Of a stretch of DNA of 64,000 nucleotides, positions 7,819 through 15,646 are shown piece after piece. Where the stretch lies: assembly GCF_015101885.1 (NCBI RefSeq), contig NZ_CP062941.1, positions 4,464,001 to 4,528,000 on the forward strand. The letters are read 5' to 3'. Numbering within the stretch: the first letter of the stretch is position 1; each line of letters begins with the position of its first letter. The notes beneath the pieces are model-generated. The model ran no database searches. It was not told where the DNA came from and worked only from the letters and a program-made list of their open reading frames with translations. Origin of the DNA: Massilia litorea (GTDB lineage: Bacteria > Pseudomonadota > Gammaproteobacteria > Burkholderiales > Burkholderiaceae_D). Both the position numbers and the translations under genes were made by a program.

Positions 7819-8730
7819 CTAAGCCGGGCGACCTGCTTCGCTGCAAAACATCTCGTCCATCATGTCCAGGAAGGCGCGCGTCTTGGCCGGCATCAGGCGC
7901 CGTCCGGGGAACACGGCCCAGCCGTTGGCAGGCGGCAGATCCCATTCCGGCAGTACCCGCACCAGCTCCCCCTTCTGCACCAGCGGCTGGGCGAACAGTT
8001 CCGAACTGGCGGCTATGCCCGCGCCGCTGCATGCGATGCGCGCCAGCAGGTCGGGCGAATTGGCCGTCAGGCGCGCCGGCAGCGCGCGTTCCCAGATCAC
8101 CTTGCCGCGACTGAGAATCCAGGGCGAGGGCCCGCCGCTCCGGCTGAGCAGGCAGAGCAGATCGTGGCCCAGTAGATCGTCCGGATGCTCGGGCAGGCCG
8201 CGCACGGCCGTGTAGCACGGCGATGCGTACAGGCCGAAGCGCTGCAGGGTGACGCGCCGGGCGGCCAGCGAAGCGTCGTCCGGCAAATCGCCCATGCGGA
8301 TCGCGATGTCGAAGTTTTCCGCCACCAGGTCGACCCGGCGCGGCGACAAATCGAGCTCCACGCTCACCGCCGGATAGCGTTCCAGGAAGCGCCCGATCAT
8401 CGCGCTCATGCCGAGATTGGCGAAATCGGCCGGCAGCGAGATGCGCAGGCGCCCGCTGGGTGCGGCCTGGCGGTGCTGGGCCAGCGCGCCGGCCGCCTCC
8501 GCTTCCTCCACCACTTTGCGCGCATGTTCCAGCAGGCTGGCGCCGAACTCCGTCACCATCAGTTTGCGCGTGGTCCGCTGCAGCAGGCGCTCGCCCAGGC
8601 GCGCCTCCAGCAGCGAGATGCGGCGCGAGACGGTCGACTTCGGCAGATTGACGCGCGTTGCCGCGGCGCTGAAGCTGCCGGCCTCGACAATGCGGGCGAA
8701 GAGCAGCAGGTCGTTCGGTTCGACTTCCAT
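7819..8730 (-). CDS. LysR-family transcriptional regulator
   Basis: 303 residues: N-terminal winged HTH (about 1-62; FSAAATRVNLPKSTVSRRI is the recognition region) and a substrate-binding LysR C-terminal domain (about 90-295). The EPNDLLLFARIVEAGSFSAAA start and SGRLRISLPADF linker resemble LysR proteins that control oxidoreductase genes. It is divergently transcribed from azoR with a 123-bp shared intergenic region, so it probably controls azoR-pirin and itself. The inducer is unknown; electrophiles, quinones or phenolics are reasonable guesses from the target genes. Confidence 0.92.
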   Translation of the reverse strand: MEVEPNDLLLFARIVEAGSFSAAATRVNLPKSTVSRRISLLEARLGERLLQRTTRKLMVTEFGASLLEHARKVVEEAEAAGALAQHRQAAPSGRLRISLPADFANLGMSAMIGRFLERYPAVSVELDLSPRRVDLVAENFDIAIRMGDLPDDASLAARRVTLQRFGLYASPCYTAVRGLPEHPDDLLGHDLLCLLSRSGGPSPWILSRGKVIWERALPARLTANSPDLLARIACSGAGIAASSELFAQPLVQKGELVRVLPEWDLPPANGWAVFPGRRLMPAKTRAFLDMMDEMFCSEAGRPA

Positions 8731-8853
8731 GATTGTTCCACTGACTGAATAATGTTATCCATTCTAGCGTCTTCCGACTTGATTTTGGAACTGCTAAAGT
8801 GTCTCTCATCGAAACACCGAACATCACCGAATTTCAAATAAAGGAAGACATAC
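8731..8853 (+). promoter_or_regulatory. Divergent LysR/azoR promoter-operator region
   Basis: AT-richer 123-bp gap between oppositely transcribed lysR and azoR, the usual place for LysR-type operator boxes (T-N11-A). No single box is assigned with confidence. azoR has a clear AAAGGAAG ribosome-binding site just before its ATG. Confidence 0.45.
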
Positions 8854-9450
8854 ATGAACATCCTGCACATCACCTCCAGCCTGCGCGGCGCCGAATCCGA
8901 GTCGAGCCGCGTTACCAACAGCGTCGTCGCCAAGCTGGTCGCCGCCAACCCCGGCGCCACCGTCGTCACCCGCGACCTGGCACGCGATCCGCACCCGCAA
9001 CTCGACGAAGCAGCCCTGGGCGCCCTGTTCACCCCGGCGGAATCGCGTACCGCCGAGCAGGCAGCCCGCGTCGCCCTGGACGACGCCCTGATCGCCCAGG
9101 TGCAGGCAGCGGACGCGGTCGTGATCGGTGCGCCGATGTACAACTTCGGCATCCCGGTGCAACTGAAGGCCTGGTTCGATGCGATCGCCCGTGCCGGCGT
9201 GACCTTCCGCTACACCGAGACCGGTCCGGAAGGCCTGCTGAAGGGCAAGAAGGTGTATGTCGCCACTGCGCGCGGCGGCATCTACCCGGCCGAAGCCGAT
9301 CCGCAAGTGCCGTTCGTGCGCATGCTGCTGAACTTCCTGGGCATGACCGACCACACCTTCATCCACTCGCCGGCGCAGGCGATGGGTCCGGAAGCATCGG
9401 CCAAGGGCCGTGCGGAAGCCGACGCCACGATCGAAGCCGCGCTGGCGTAA
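8854..9450 (+). CDS. azoR: FMN-dependent NADH-azoreductase / quinone reductase
   Basis: 198-residue flavodoxin-fold enzyme that reduces azo compounds and quinones by two electrons using NADH and FMN; cytoplasmic homodimer. Seen: N-terminal [18 protein letters not shown] phosphate-binding loop for [20 protein letters not shown] (about 92-108, the MYNF FMN-contact motif), and TARGGIYP near 143, which contacts the flavin. Length matches E. coli AzoR (201). First gene of a probable operon with the pirin 33 bp downstream, divergent from a LysR gene. The likely role is detoxifying quinones and electrophiles. Confidence 0.94.
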   Translation: MNILHITSSLRGAESESSRVTNSVVAKLVAANPGATVVTRDLARDPHPQLDEAALGALFTPAESRTAEQAARVALDDALIAQVQAADAVVIGAPMYNFGIPVQLKAWFDAIARAGVTFRYTETGPEGLLKGKKVYVATARGGIYPAEADPQVPFVRMLLNFLGMTDHTFIHSPAQAMGPEASAKGRAEADATIEAALA

Positions 9451-9483
9451 TGCCGTCGGGCGGCGCAAACAAAGGAGAACGAG

Positions 9484-10356
9484 ATGAATGCAGTTGTTGA
9501 AATGCGCGTGGCGCGTCCACGCGGAGTGGAACGTGTCATCAGCGGCCAGTTCGTGATGGACGGCGCAGGCGTGAAGATCAACCGCGTCCTGACCCAGACC
9601 TTGCAGCGCCGCCTCGACCCCTTCCTGATGCTCGACGCCTTCGGCAGCGACAAGGCCGGCGACTACATCGCCGGCTTCCCGGAGCACCCGCACCGCGGCT
9701 TCGAGACCGTCACCTACATGCTGGCCGGACGCATGCGCCACCGCGACAGCGGCGGCAACGAGGGCTTGATCACGGACGGCGGCGTGCAGTGGATGACGGC
9801 CGGGCGTGGCGTGATCCACTCCGAGATGCCCGAGCAGAACGAAGGCCTGATGGAAGGTTTTCAGCTGTGGCTGAACCTGCCGGCCAAGGACAAGCTGCGC
9901 GACCCGTGGTATCGCGACATCCCGAATGCCGAGGTGCCGCGCTTCACGACGGACGCCGGCGCGACGGTGCAGGTGATCGCAGGCGTTGCCCACGGCGTCG
10001 AGGGCGCGGTCCAGCGCGAAGGCACCGAGCCGCTGTATCTCGACATCGCGTTGCCGGCCGGCGCCAGCTTCGAGCAGCCGCTGCCCGCCGGGCACAATGC
10101 CTTTATTTATGTGTTCCGCGGCGAGGCGGTGGTCGGCGGCAAGGTTGTGCCGCAGACGAAGATGGCGATCCTCGACAATGCCGAGGGTGCCGACGGAGTC
10201 GTCGTCAAGGCCTCCTCGAGCCCGGCGCGGCTGCTGCTGATCGCCGGCCGTCCGCTGAAGGAGCCGATCGCGCAGTACGGTCCCTTCGTGATGAATACCC
10301 AGGCCGAGCTGCATCAGGCCGTCGGGGATTTCAGGGCCGGTCGTTTCGCCTCGTAA
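9484..10356 (+). CDS. Pirin family protein (bicupin, possible quercetinase)
   Basis: 290-residue pirin. The N-terminal cupin carries the metal ligands: FPEHPHRGFETV (two His), then GVIHSEMPEQ (His and Glu). The C-terminal cupin ends with IAGRPLKEPIAQYGPFVMNT, the very conserved pirin C-terminal segment. Bacterial pirins bind Fe or other metals; some (E. coli YhhW) oxidise quercetin-type flavonols, and others act as redox-sensing partners. It has a strong GGAGAA ribosome-binding site and lies 33 bp after azoR. Pairing with an azoreductase and a LysR regulator suggests an aromatic or quinone stress operon. Confidence 0.93.
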   Translation: MNAVVEMRVARPRGVERVISGQFVMDGAGVKINRVLTQTLQRRLDPFLMLDAFGSDKAGDYIAGFPEHPHRGFETVTYMLAGRMRHRDSGGNEGLITDGGVQWMTAGRGVIHSEMPEQNEGLMEGFQLWLNLPAKDKLRDPWYRDIPNAEVPRFTTDAGATVQVIAGVAHGVEGAVQREGTEPLYLDIALPAGASFEQPLPAGHNAFIYVFRGEAVVGGKVVPQTKMAILDNAEGADGVVVKASSSPARLLLIAGRPLKEPIAQYGPFVMNTQAELHQAVGDFRAGRFAS

Positions 10357-10423
10357 GTCTTGAAGTTTTAGCGCGCCTGGGCGGTCGATGGATCGCCCGG
10401 CGCGCTTGCGTTACACTGCGAAG

Positions 10424-10897
10424 ATGCCCCTGCTTCCCGTCCTGCTCGACCTGTTGTCGAAAGCCAGCCACAAGCTCGGTTTCGAGACGATCGACCGTTT
10501 TCCCTCCAACCACGTCCATGCGCGCACGCAGTGGGACCGCCGCTATTTCGATATCGCCTCCGACCTGAAACCGGACGCCATCGAACGCTCGCTGTGCGCC
10601 TCGATCGCGAATACGCCCTCGGTCTTCGCCCACATCGTCAACCCGACGCCGGCCATGCAGCGCACTTTATTGGGCGTGATCGATACCCGCCTGCGCCGCT
10701 CCTGCGGTGCGCCGTCCGACCTGGCCGCCCTGCTGATCGATGCTTACGACAGCCCTTCTACGCTGGAAGCGCGGCCCGGCCTGCGCGCGGCGATCGAGGC
10801 GACCGCGGGAATGGAGATGCGCGAACGCGTCCACGCGGTGCTGGCCTTCCTCGGCACGATGCCGGTGGCCTTCGACGTCATCGAAGCGCAGGACTGA
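10424..10897 (+). CDS. Hypothetical protein, 157 residues
   Basis: Reads from ATG 10424 (MPLLPVLLDLLSK) to 10897. No family recognised. It is soluble, mixed alpha/beta in composition, without signal peptide or membrane segment, and has only a weak ribosome-binding site. An upstream in-frame ATG at 10388 is less likely. Its last 20 bp overlap the 3' end of the convergently transcribed acyltransferase gene. GC and codon use look native, which supports a real gene. Confidence 0.6.
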   Translation: MPLLPVLLDLLSKASHKLGFETIDRFPSNHVHARTQWDRRYFDIASDLKPDAIERSLCASIANTPSVFAHIVNPTPAMQRTLLGVIDTRLRRSCGAPSDLAALLIDAYDSPSTLEARPGLRAAIEATAGMEMRERVHAVLAFLGTMPVAFDVIEAQD

Positions 10898-12020
10898 ACA
10901 TGGGCTGTGCCAGGTTGCTCGGCACATAGCGCTCGCGTAGCGCCATGAACGGCGTCTCCACCAGCCGGTACAGCAGCCAGCCCACGAGCACCGACAAGGC
11001 CAGCAGGCTCACGATCGCCACCGGCGTCTGCGGGCCGTAGCCGAGATCCTGGATCGGGCCGGCCGCAATTTCTCCCACCGCGCGATGGGTCAGGTAGACC
11101 GCATACGACCACACCGCCAGCTGTCCGGCGCCCGGGATGCGCAGGTCGCGCAGGAGCGAGCGCTGCGACAGCGCGGACAGGATCAGCAGGCCGAAACCGA
11201 TGCCCAGCAGCGGATAGCCGAACACGGTCGCGGCAAAACCATAGTGATTGTCCAGGAACAGCCAGAAAGTCGCGCCGGTCACCAGCAGGCCTGCCGCGAA
11301 GCTGCGGTTGCCGTGCCCTGTCAGGCGCGTCCACAGCGCCGGGTGCTGGTTCTTCAGCAGCGCCAGCGCGACCCCGGCCACCAGCTCGTCGAGCCGGCAC
11401 AGGCTCGCGTAATAGATGAGCTTGTAATAGAAATAAATCCCGTACTTGTGGGCGTCGACATGCCCGAACCATAGCCCGGCGCGGATCGCCATGCCGGCCA
11501 GGATCACGCAGGCGATGAAGGCCCAGGCCATAGACATGCGCAAGCGCAGCGCGGCACCAAGCAGGGCCAGCGCCGGCAGCAGCAGATAAAACTGTTCCTC
11601 GATCGCAAGCGACCAGCTGTGCGAAAAGGCCGTGCCCGGCGCCAGGCCGAGGTTCTGGGTAAACGTCAGGTAGCGCCACAGCGGCGCCAGCGGCGCGTCC
11701 TCGCCCACGGCGGGCCAGGCAACGTACATCGCCAGCACCACCAGGTAATTCGGCAGCGTGCGCAGCAGGCGCCGCGCGTAGAAGGCTTTCAGGGAGAGTC
11801 CGGCGTTTGTCTTCAACGCGGCGAAGATCTGGTTGCCGATCAGGTAGCCCGACAGCGCGAAGAACAGGTCGACCCCGGCCCAGCCGATGCGTCCGATCCA
11901 GCCGAAGGTGTCGTCCTCGTTCGAGACGAACAGCGTGTAATGGTGCAGGACGACCAGCGTCACCGCGAGCGCGCGCAAGGTGTCGAGGCCATGCAGGCGG
12001 ACGCTACTGGACTGGTTCAT
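10878..12020 (-). CDS. Acyltransferase 3 family membrane protein (OafA/YrhL-like)
   Basis: 380 residues from ATG 12020 (MNQSSSVRLHGLDTLRALAV); a longer frame begins at 12176 but adds an unlikely N-terminus. Integral membrane acyl-CoA:sugar or lipid O-acyltransferase with about ten hydrophobic helices. Hallmarks: LDTLRALAVTLVVLHHY at the N-terminus (catalytic His pair), LFFALSGYLIG near residue 60, ARRLLRTLPNYL, and SHSWSLAIEEQFYLLLP. Members acetylate O-antigen, peptidoglycan, exopolysaccharide or antibiotic intermediates; nothing nearby fixes the acceptor. No SGNH domain is fused to it. Confidence 0.92.
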   Translation of the reverse strand: MNQSSSVRLHGLDTLRALAVTLVVLHHYTLFVSNEDDTFGWIGRIGWAGVDLFFALSGYLIGNQIFAALKTNAGLSLKAFYARRLLRTLPNYLVVLAMYVAWPAVGEDAPLAPLWRYLTFTQNLGLAPGTAFSHSWSLAIEEQFYLLLPALALLGAALRLRMSMAWAFIACVILAGMAIRAGLWFGHVDAHKYGIYFYYKLIYYASLCRLDELVAGVALALLKNQHPALWTRLTGHGNRSFAAGLLVTGATFWLFLDNHYGFAATVFGYPLLGIGFGLLILSALSQRSLLRDLRIPGAGQLAVWSYAVYLTHRAVGEIAAGPIQDLGYGPQTPVAIVSLLALSVLVGWLLYRLVETPFMALRERYVPSNLAQPMFSPALR

Positions 12021-12138
12021 GGGATGCAGGTAAGTGAACAGTGGCGGATCATGCCACGCCCTCCCCGCACGCGCAAAGGTTTCCCGATAAAATGACGGCA
12101 CCGATATTTCTCTGCGCACTTTTTTGGATATTCTCGCA

Positions 12139-13110
12139 ATGGCTTCCGCACCGAATCTGCAGTTCAAGTTTGTCAACTATACCGGGCTCGAAGAAGGGCC
12201 GAGCGTGATCATCATGGGCGCGACCCACGGCAACGAGATCTGCGGTACCGAGGCGATCCGCCGCGTCATGGCCGAGCTCGACAGTGGCGAGCGCAAGATC
12301 GCCGCCGGCAGCGTCACCTTCGTCCCGATCGTCAATCCGCTGGCCTATTTCAAGAACGAGCGCAACGGCGACCGCAACCTGAACCGCAACCTGTTCCCGA
12401 AGGACGATCCGCAAGACTTCGAGGACCGCATCGCCAACTGGCTGTGCCCGCTGCTGGCCCAGCACGACGTGCTGCTCGACCTGCACTCCTTCAATGCCGC
12501 CCACGGCGAGCCCTTCGTGATGGTGGGCCCGGTCAACAACGACGGCCCGCTCGAACCCTTCGTGCACGCCGACAAGGAACGCGCCCTCGCCCGCCGCCTG
12601 GGCGTGCGCCGTTTCGTGACCGGCTGGATGGCGGCCTACGGCGGGGGCGTGCAGCGCCGCTCGCGCAGCAATGCGGCCGAGCTGGAGACGATGCTGCGCT
12701 ACGGCGTCGGCACCACCGAATACATGCGCACCACGGGCGGCTATGCGCTGACGCTGGAGTGCGGCCAGCACATCGACCCGAAGGCGCCGCAGGTCGCCTA
12801 TGACGCCATCATCAACACGCTGGCGCACCTGAAACTGATCGAGGCGCCGGAGCCGGAACCGGTCCCGTTCGAGGAAATGGAAGCGCTGCACATGGTCGCC
12901 GTGTACGACAAGCTCGATGCGAAGGACAGCTTCTCGCGCAGCTGGGCCAGTTTCGATCCGGTCGCCGAGGGCGAGCAGATCGGCACGCGCGCCGACGGCA
13001 CGCCGGTGCTGGCGGAATTTTCAGGCCGCATCCTGTTTCCGGATGCCAAGGCGGGAGCGAATTCGGAGTGGTATTACCTGACGCGGGCCAATCCCGAGTT
13101 CGGGCGGTGA
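12139..13110 (+). CDS. Succinylglutamate desuccinylase/aspartoacylase family zinc hydrolase
   Basis: 323 residues from ATG 12139; TTG 12124 is an alternative start. M14-type zinc carboxypeptidase fold of the AstE/AspA family. Zn ligands and catalysis: ATHGNE (His, Glu) near residue 30, DLHSF near 117 (third ligand His), and LECGQH near 198 (catalytic Glu region). RNLNRN near 78 is the substrate-carboxylate motif. A C-terminal beta domain follows. It probably deacylates an N-acyl amino acid or related amide; no arginine-succinyltransferase genes are nearby, so an AstE role is not supported. Divergent from the acyltransferase gene. Confidence 0.88.
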   Translation: MASAPNLQFKFVNYTGLEEGPSVIIMGATHGNEICGTEAIRRVMAELDSGERKIAAGSVTFVPIVNPLAYFKNERNGDRNLNRNLFPKDDPQDFEDRIANWLCPLLAQHDVLLDLHSFNAAHGEPFVMVGPVNNDGPLEPFVHADKERALARRLGVRRFVTGWMAAYGGGVQRRSRSNAAELETMLRYGVGTTEYMRTTGGYALTLECGQHIDPKAPQVAYDAIINTLAHLKLIEAPEPEPVPFEEMEALHMVAVYDKLDAKDSFSRSWASFDPVAEGEQIGTRADGTPVLAEFSGRILFPDAKAGANSEWYYLTRANPEFGR

Positions 13111-13127
13111 TAACGAGGTACGCGGGC

Positions 13128-13832
13128 ATGCGAACCCCGATCCGTCTGCGCAGGTCGCTTTTTCTGCTGCCCCTGCTGATGGGTGCCGCCGCAGCGCAGG
13201 CGGCAATCTCGTCGCCGTACTGCGACGTGGGCGAGCGGCTGGTCCGCGCTGGTAGTTTTACGGAGGGTGCCACGCTGCTCTCGACCTGTCTTGCTACCCC
13301 GGAGCTCGCAGCACCGGACCGGCGCTATGTGTTGCTGCTGCGCGCTTCAGCCTATTTCAACCTGCATGAGAATGCACTGGCCTTGCTTGACCAGGAGGCG
13401 GCGTTTGCGATCGCTGCGCCCTCCACCGTCGCGGAATACATCAATTACGGTTCCTACCTGCGGCGTGTTGCACGTTTCGAGGAAAGCCTGCAGGCGCTGC
13501 GCGGTGCCGAAGCGCTGGCGAAGCAGAAGCAACAAGTTGGCATGATGGTCCTGTTCAACCTGGGCTGGACTTTGCTGGAGCTGAAGCGTTACGACGAAGC
13601 GATCGATGCGTTCACACAGGGAATTGCGCACCAGCCCGACTTTCCCTTCTCGTACTGGCGCCGTGCCCTGGCCTATGAGGCATTAGGACGTGAAGGCGAG
13701 GCGCGCGCGGACATTGCCGCCGCGGCACGGTTCCTGCTGACTGGGAGTACTAAATTTCCAGAGGACGCGTCGGTCGCGGCACTTCGGGTGAAGGTACGCC
13801 AGTACGGCTTAGACCAGCAGTACGTTTTCTGA
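13128..13832 (+). CDS. Exported TPR-repeat protein
   Basis: 234 residues from ATG 13128, 17 bp after the previous stop. The N-terminus RTPIRLRRSLFLLPLLMG-AAAAQA is a clear signal peptide with cleavage after AQA; the mature protein starts ISSPYCDVGERLV. At least three tetratricopeptide-like helical pairs follow, including MMVLFNLGWTLLELKRYDEA and FSYWRRALAYEALGREGEA. Two cysteines in the N-terminal part could form a periplasmic disulfide. A scaffold or protein-binding role in the periplasm is likely; the partner is unknown. Confidence 0.82.
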   Translation: MRTPIRLRRSLFLLPLLMGAAAAQAAISSPYCDVGERLVRAGSFTEGATLLSTCLATPELAAPDRRYVLLLRASAYFNLHENALALLDQEAAFAIAAPSTVAEYINYGSYLRRVARFEESLQALRGAEALAKQKQQVGMMVLFNLGWTLLELKRYDEAIDAFTQGIAHQPDFPFSYWRRALAYEALGREGEARADIAAAARFLLTGSTKFPEDASVAALRVKVRQYGLDQQYVF

Positions 13833-13895
13833 ATGCCAACCTGGATCATCGTGCGCCGTTGTCCGCACCGCCGTTCTAGTGGATAATTCGCCACC

Positions 13896-14144
13896 ATGAC
13901 TGATACCGCAACCCTCCCCCCACTCCCAGACCGGCTCTCGATCGATCCGAGCAGCCCTTTCCACAACCGCGAAGTGTTCCAGAACGAAATCGGCATTCGC
14001 TTCAACGACAAGGACCGCCATGACGTCGAAGAGTATTGCTTGAGCGAAGGCTGGATCAAGGTCGCCGCCGGCAAGACCCTCGACCGCAAGGGCAAGCCGA
14101 TGCTGATCAAACTGAAGGGCAAGGTCGAGGCGTTCTACCGCTGA
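13896..14144 (+). CDS. DUF3297 family protein
   Basis: 82-residue small cytoplasmic protein, recognised as DUF3297 by LPDRLSIDPSSPFHN, then GIRFNDKDRHDVEEYC, WIKVAAGKTLDRKG and GKVEAFY. It is common and well conserved in beta- and gammaproteobacteria; the function is unknown (often annotated as glutathione peroxidase-associated or hypothetical). Full length for the family. A stable hairpin 57 bp after the stop probably ends the transcript. Confidence 0.9.
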   Translation: MTDTATLPPLPDRLSIDPSSPFHNREVFQNEIGIRFNDKDRHDVEEYCLSEGWIKVAAGKTLDRKGKPMLIKLKGKVEAFYR

Positions 14145-14201
14145 TCGATCCGCCGGCGCGTCACGCCTGATCGCCGGCATTTTCCACCGTTACGCTTTCC
14201 G

Positions 14202-14228
14202 AACCTGGCGCAGCCGCTGCGCCAGGTT
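14202..14228 (+). terminator. Hairpin after DUF3297 gene
   Basis: Perfect 12-bp stem AACCTGGCGCAG/CTGCGCCAGGTT with a 3-base CCG loop, followed by TGTTGCTCG rather than a run of T. A probable transcription stop or 3' RNA stabiliser. The rest of the 302-bp gap to 14447 contains no gene. Confidence 0.55.
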
Positions 14229-14393
14229 TGTTGCTCGCCTGTCCACATGGCGCCCAGTCAACGCGGCGCGCCTCCCGTTTCCCTACCTGTTTCCAGCCTG
14301 ATAAGCACCCTGTCGCCCTGCCACAACAGATCGCGCAAAGGGTGGCGATAGCGCTTGCCCGCCCCGATACCGGACACTAAGATGGCGCCACTG

Positions 14394-14409
14394 ATTGCCG
14401 TACGGCAAT
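14394..14409. promoter_or_regulatory. 16-bp perfect palindrome upstream of outer-membrane barrel gene
   Basis: ATTGCCGTACGGCAAT, a perfect two-fold symmetric site 37 bp upstream of the ATG at 14447. The size and symmetry suit a dimeric regulator operator. No regulator is assigned. Confidence 0.4.
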
Positions 14410-14446
14410 GCTCGCCCTCAGCCTGCGCTGAATTACTGGAATACAG

Positions 14447-15112
14447 ATGAACGCCACCAAAATTGTTTCTATCCTACTGGTCGCCTGCGCGGCCGGTTCC
14501 GTCCAGGCCCGTGAGGTCGCCGCAACCGTCGACCTCGGCACCACCGGCCTCGGCCTGCATCTCACGACCCCGCTCGCCGCGAAACTGAACGGCCGTATCG
14601 GCGTCAACATCGCCAACACGTCGTACGAGGGCAGCACCTCGGACCTGGATTACGACTTCAAGCTGAAGCTCAAAACGATCGATGCCCTGCTCGACTACCA
14701 CCCGTTCGACAGCGCCTTCCGCCTGACCGGCGGCGTGGTTCACAACGGCAACAAGATCGATGCGCGTGCCAAGCCGAGCGGCGGCACCTATACCATCAAC
14801 AACGTGCCCTACAACGCCGCCACCGTGGGTGACCTGAGCAGCAAGATCGAATTCCGCAAGGCGGCGCCTTACCTCGGCATCGGCTGGGGCAACGCGGTCA
14901 AGCAAGCCGGCTGGAGCTTCGGCACCGACCTCGGCGTCATGTTCCAGGGCACGCCGAAAACCCAGCTGGCGTCGAACAATTGCACGGCCTTGCCGATCCT
15001 GTGCTCCCGGCTCGCCAGCGACGTCGCTGCCGAGAACGTCAAGCTGGGCGAAGAAGTCAAGGATTTCAAGCTGTATCCCGTGATCCGCGTGGGCGTCAGC
15101 TACCGCTTCTGA
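14447..15112 (+). CDS. Outer-membrane beta-barrel protein
   Basis: 221 residues. Signal peptide MNATKIVSILLVACAAGSVQA, cleaved before REVAATVDLG. The mature protein shows alternating strands (GLGLHLTTPLAAKLNGRIGV, LDYDFKLKLKTIDALLDYHP, FRLTGGVVHNGNKI) and ends in GVSYRF, the C-terminal aromatic signature read by the BAM complex. Size suits an 8- to 10-stranded barrel of the OmpW/OmpA-barrel type. A Cys pair near residues 180-188 (NNCTALPILCS) may form a disulfide in an extracellular loop. Substrate or role is unknown. Preceded by a palindromic site and followed by a strong bidirectional terminator. Confidence 0.85.
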   Translation: MNATKIVSILLVACAAGSVQAREVAATVDLGTTGLGLHLTTPLAAKLNGRIGVNIANTSYEGSTSDLDYDFKLKLKTIDALLDYHPFDSAFRLTGGVVHNGNKIDARAKPSGGTYTINNVPYNAATVGDLSSKIEFRKAAPYLGIGWGNAVKQAGWSFGTDLGVMFQGTPKTQLASNNCTALPILCSRLASDVAAENVKLGEEVKDFKLYPVIRVGVSYRF

Positions 15113-15129
15113 CGCAAGTTGCAGGAAAT

Positions 15130-15157
15130 AAAAAAGCAGGCCGCGGCCTGCTTTTTT
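15130..15157. terminator. Bidirectional Rho-independent terminator
   Basis: AAAAAAGCAGGCC/GGCCTGCTTTTTT: a GC-rich stem flanked by A and T runs, between the convergent outer-membrane protein and sugE genes. It serves both. Confidence 0.9.
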
Positions 15158-15173
15158 TACGTCCGCGCCAGGC

Positions 15174-15494
15174 TCAGGCCGGCGTCAGCAGCTTCAGGCC
15201 AGCGATCCCGAGGGCGATCAGGCCGATCGAGCCGATGCACAAGGCGCCGGCCGGTTCGCCCAGCATCATCATGCCGAACACGGCCGTCCCGATCGTGCCG
15301 ATGCCGGTCCAGACCGCATAGGCCGTGCCGAGCGGCAGGTGGCGCAAGGCAAGGCCGAGCATGCCGACGCTGAGCAGCATGGCCAGCAGCGTAAACGCGG
15401 TCGGGATCGGTTTCGTAAAGCCTTCCGTGTATTTCAGTCCGGCCGCCCAGGCGACTTCCAGCAGCCCCGCGATTACCAAATAAATCCAGCTCAT
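15174..15494 (-). CDS. sugE: SMR-family guanidinium exporter (SugE/Gdx)
   Basis: 106-residue four-helix small multidrug resistance protein starting MSWIYLVIAGLLEVAWAAGLKY at ATG 15494. The membrane-embedded Glu (GLLEVAWA, residue 13), GTAYAVWTGIGTIGTA in helix 3 and GLKLLT at the end are diagnostic of the SugE/Gdx subtype rather than EmrE. Members export guanidinium in exchange for protons as antiparallel dimers; some give quaternary-ammonium tolerance. No clear guanidine riboswitch (paired ACGR-loop hairpins) is seen upstream. Divergent from the old yellow enzyme gene. Confidence 0.93.
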   Translation of the reverse strand: MSWIYLVIAGLLEVAWAAGLKYTEGFTKPIPTAFTLLAMLLSVGMLGLALRHLPLGTAYAVWTGIGTIGTAVFGMMMLGEPAGALCIGSIGLIALGIAGLKLLTPA

Positions 15495-15646
15495 TCCATG
15501 CTCCCCGCGGGCTTGCCCGACTGCCAAAAAGTGGCCGGAAGTATAGCACCGGCCTCGGCCAAGCCTGGCTCGATGGCAAATCGAGGCGGCCTCGGCAGGA
15601 ATCCTGCGCATCCCGTAAGATGCCGCGACTGACAAAAGGAATCCAG

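Noticed and set aside
15495..15646. Guanidine-II riboswitch upstream of sugE
   Set aside because: Only one weak hairpin with an ACGG-like loop is visible, and it is on the far side of the divergent region; the class needs two such hairpins near the ribosome site.
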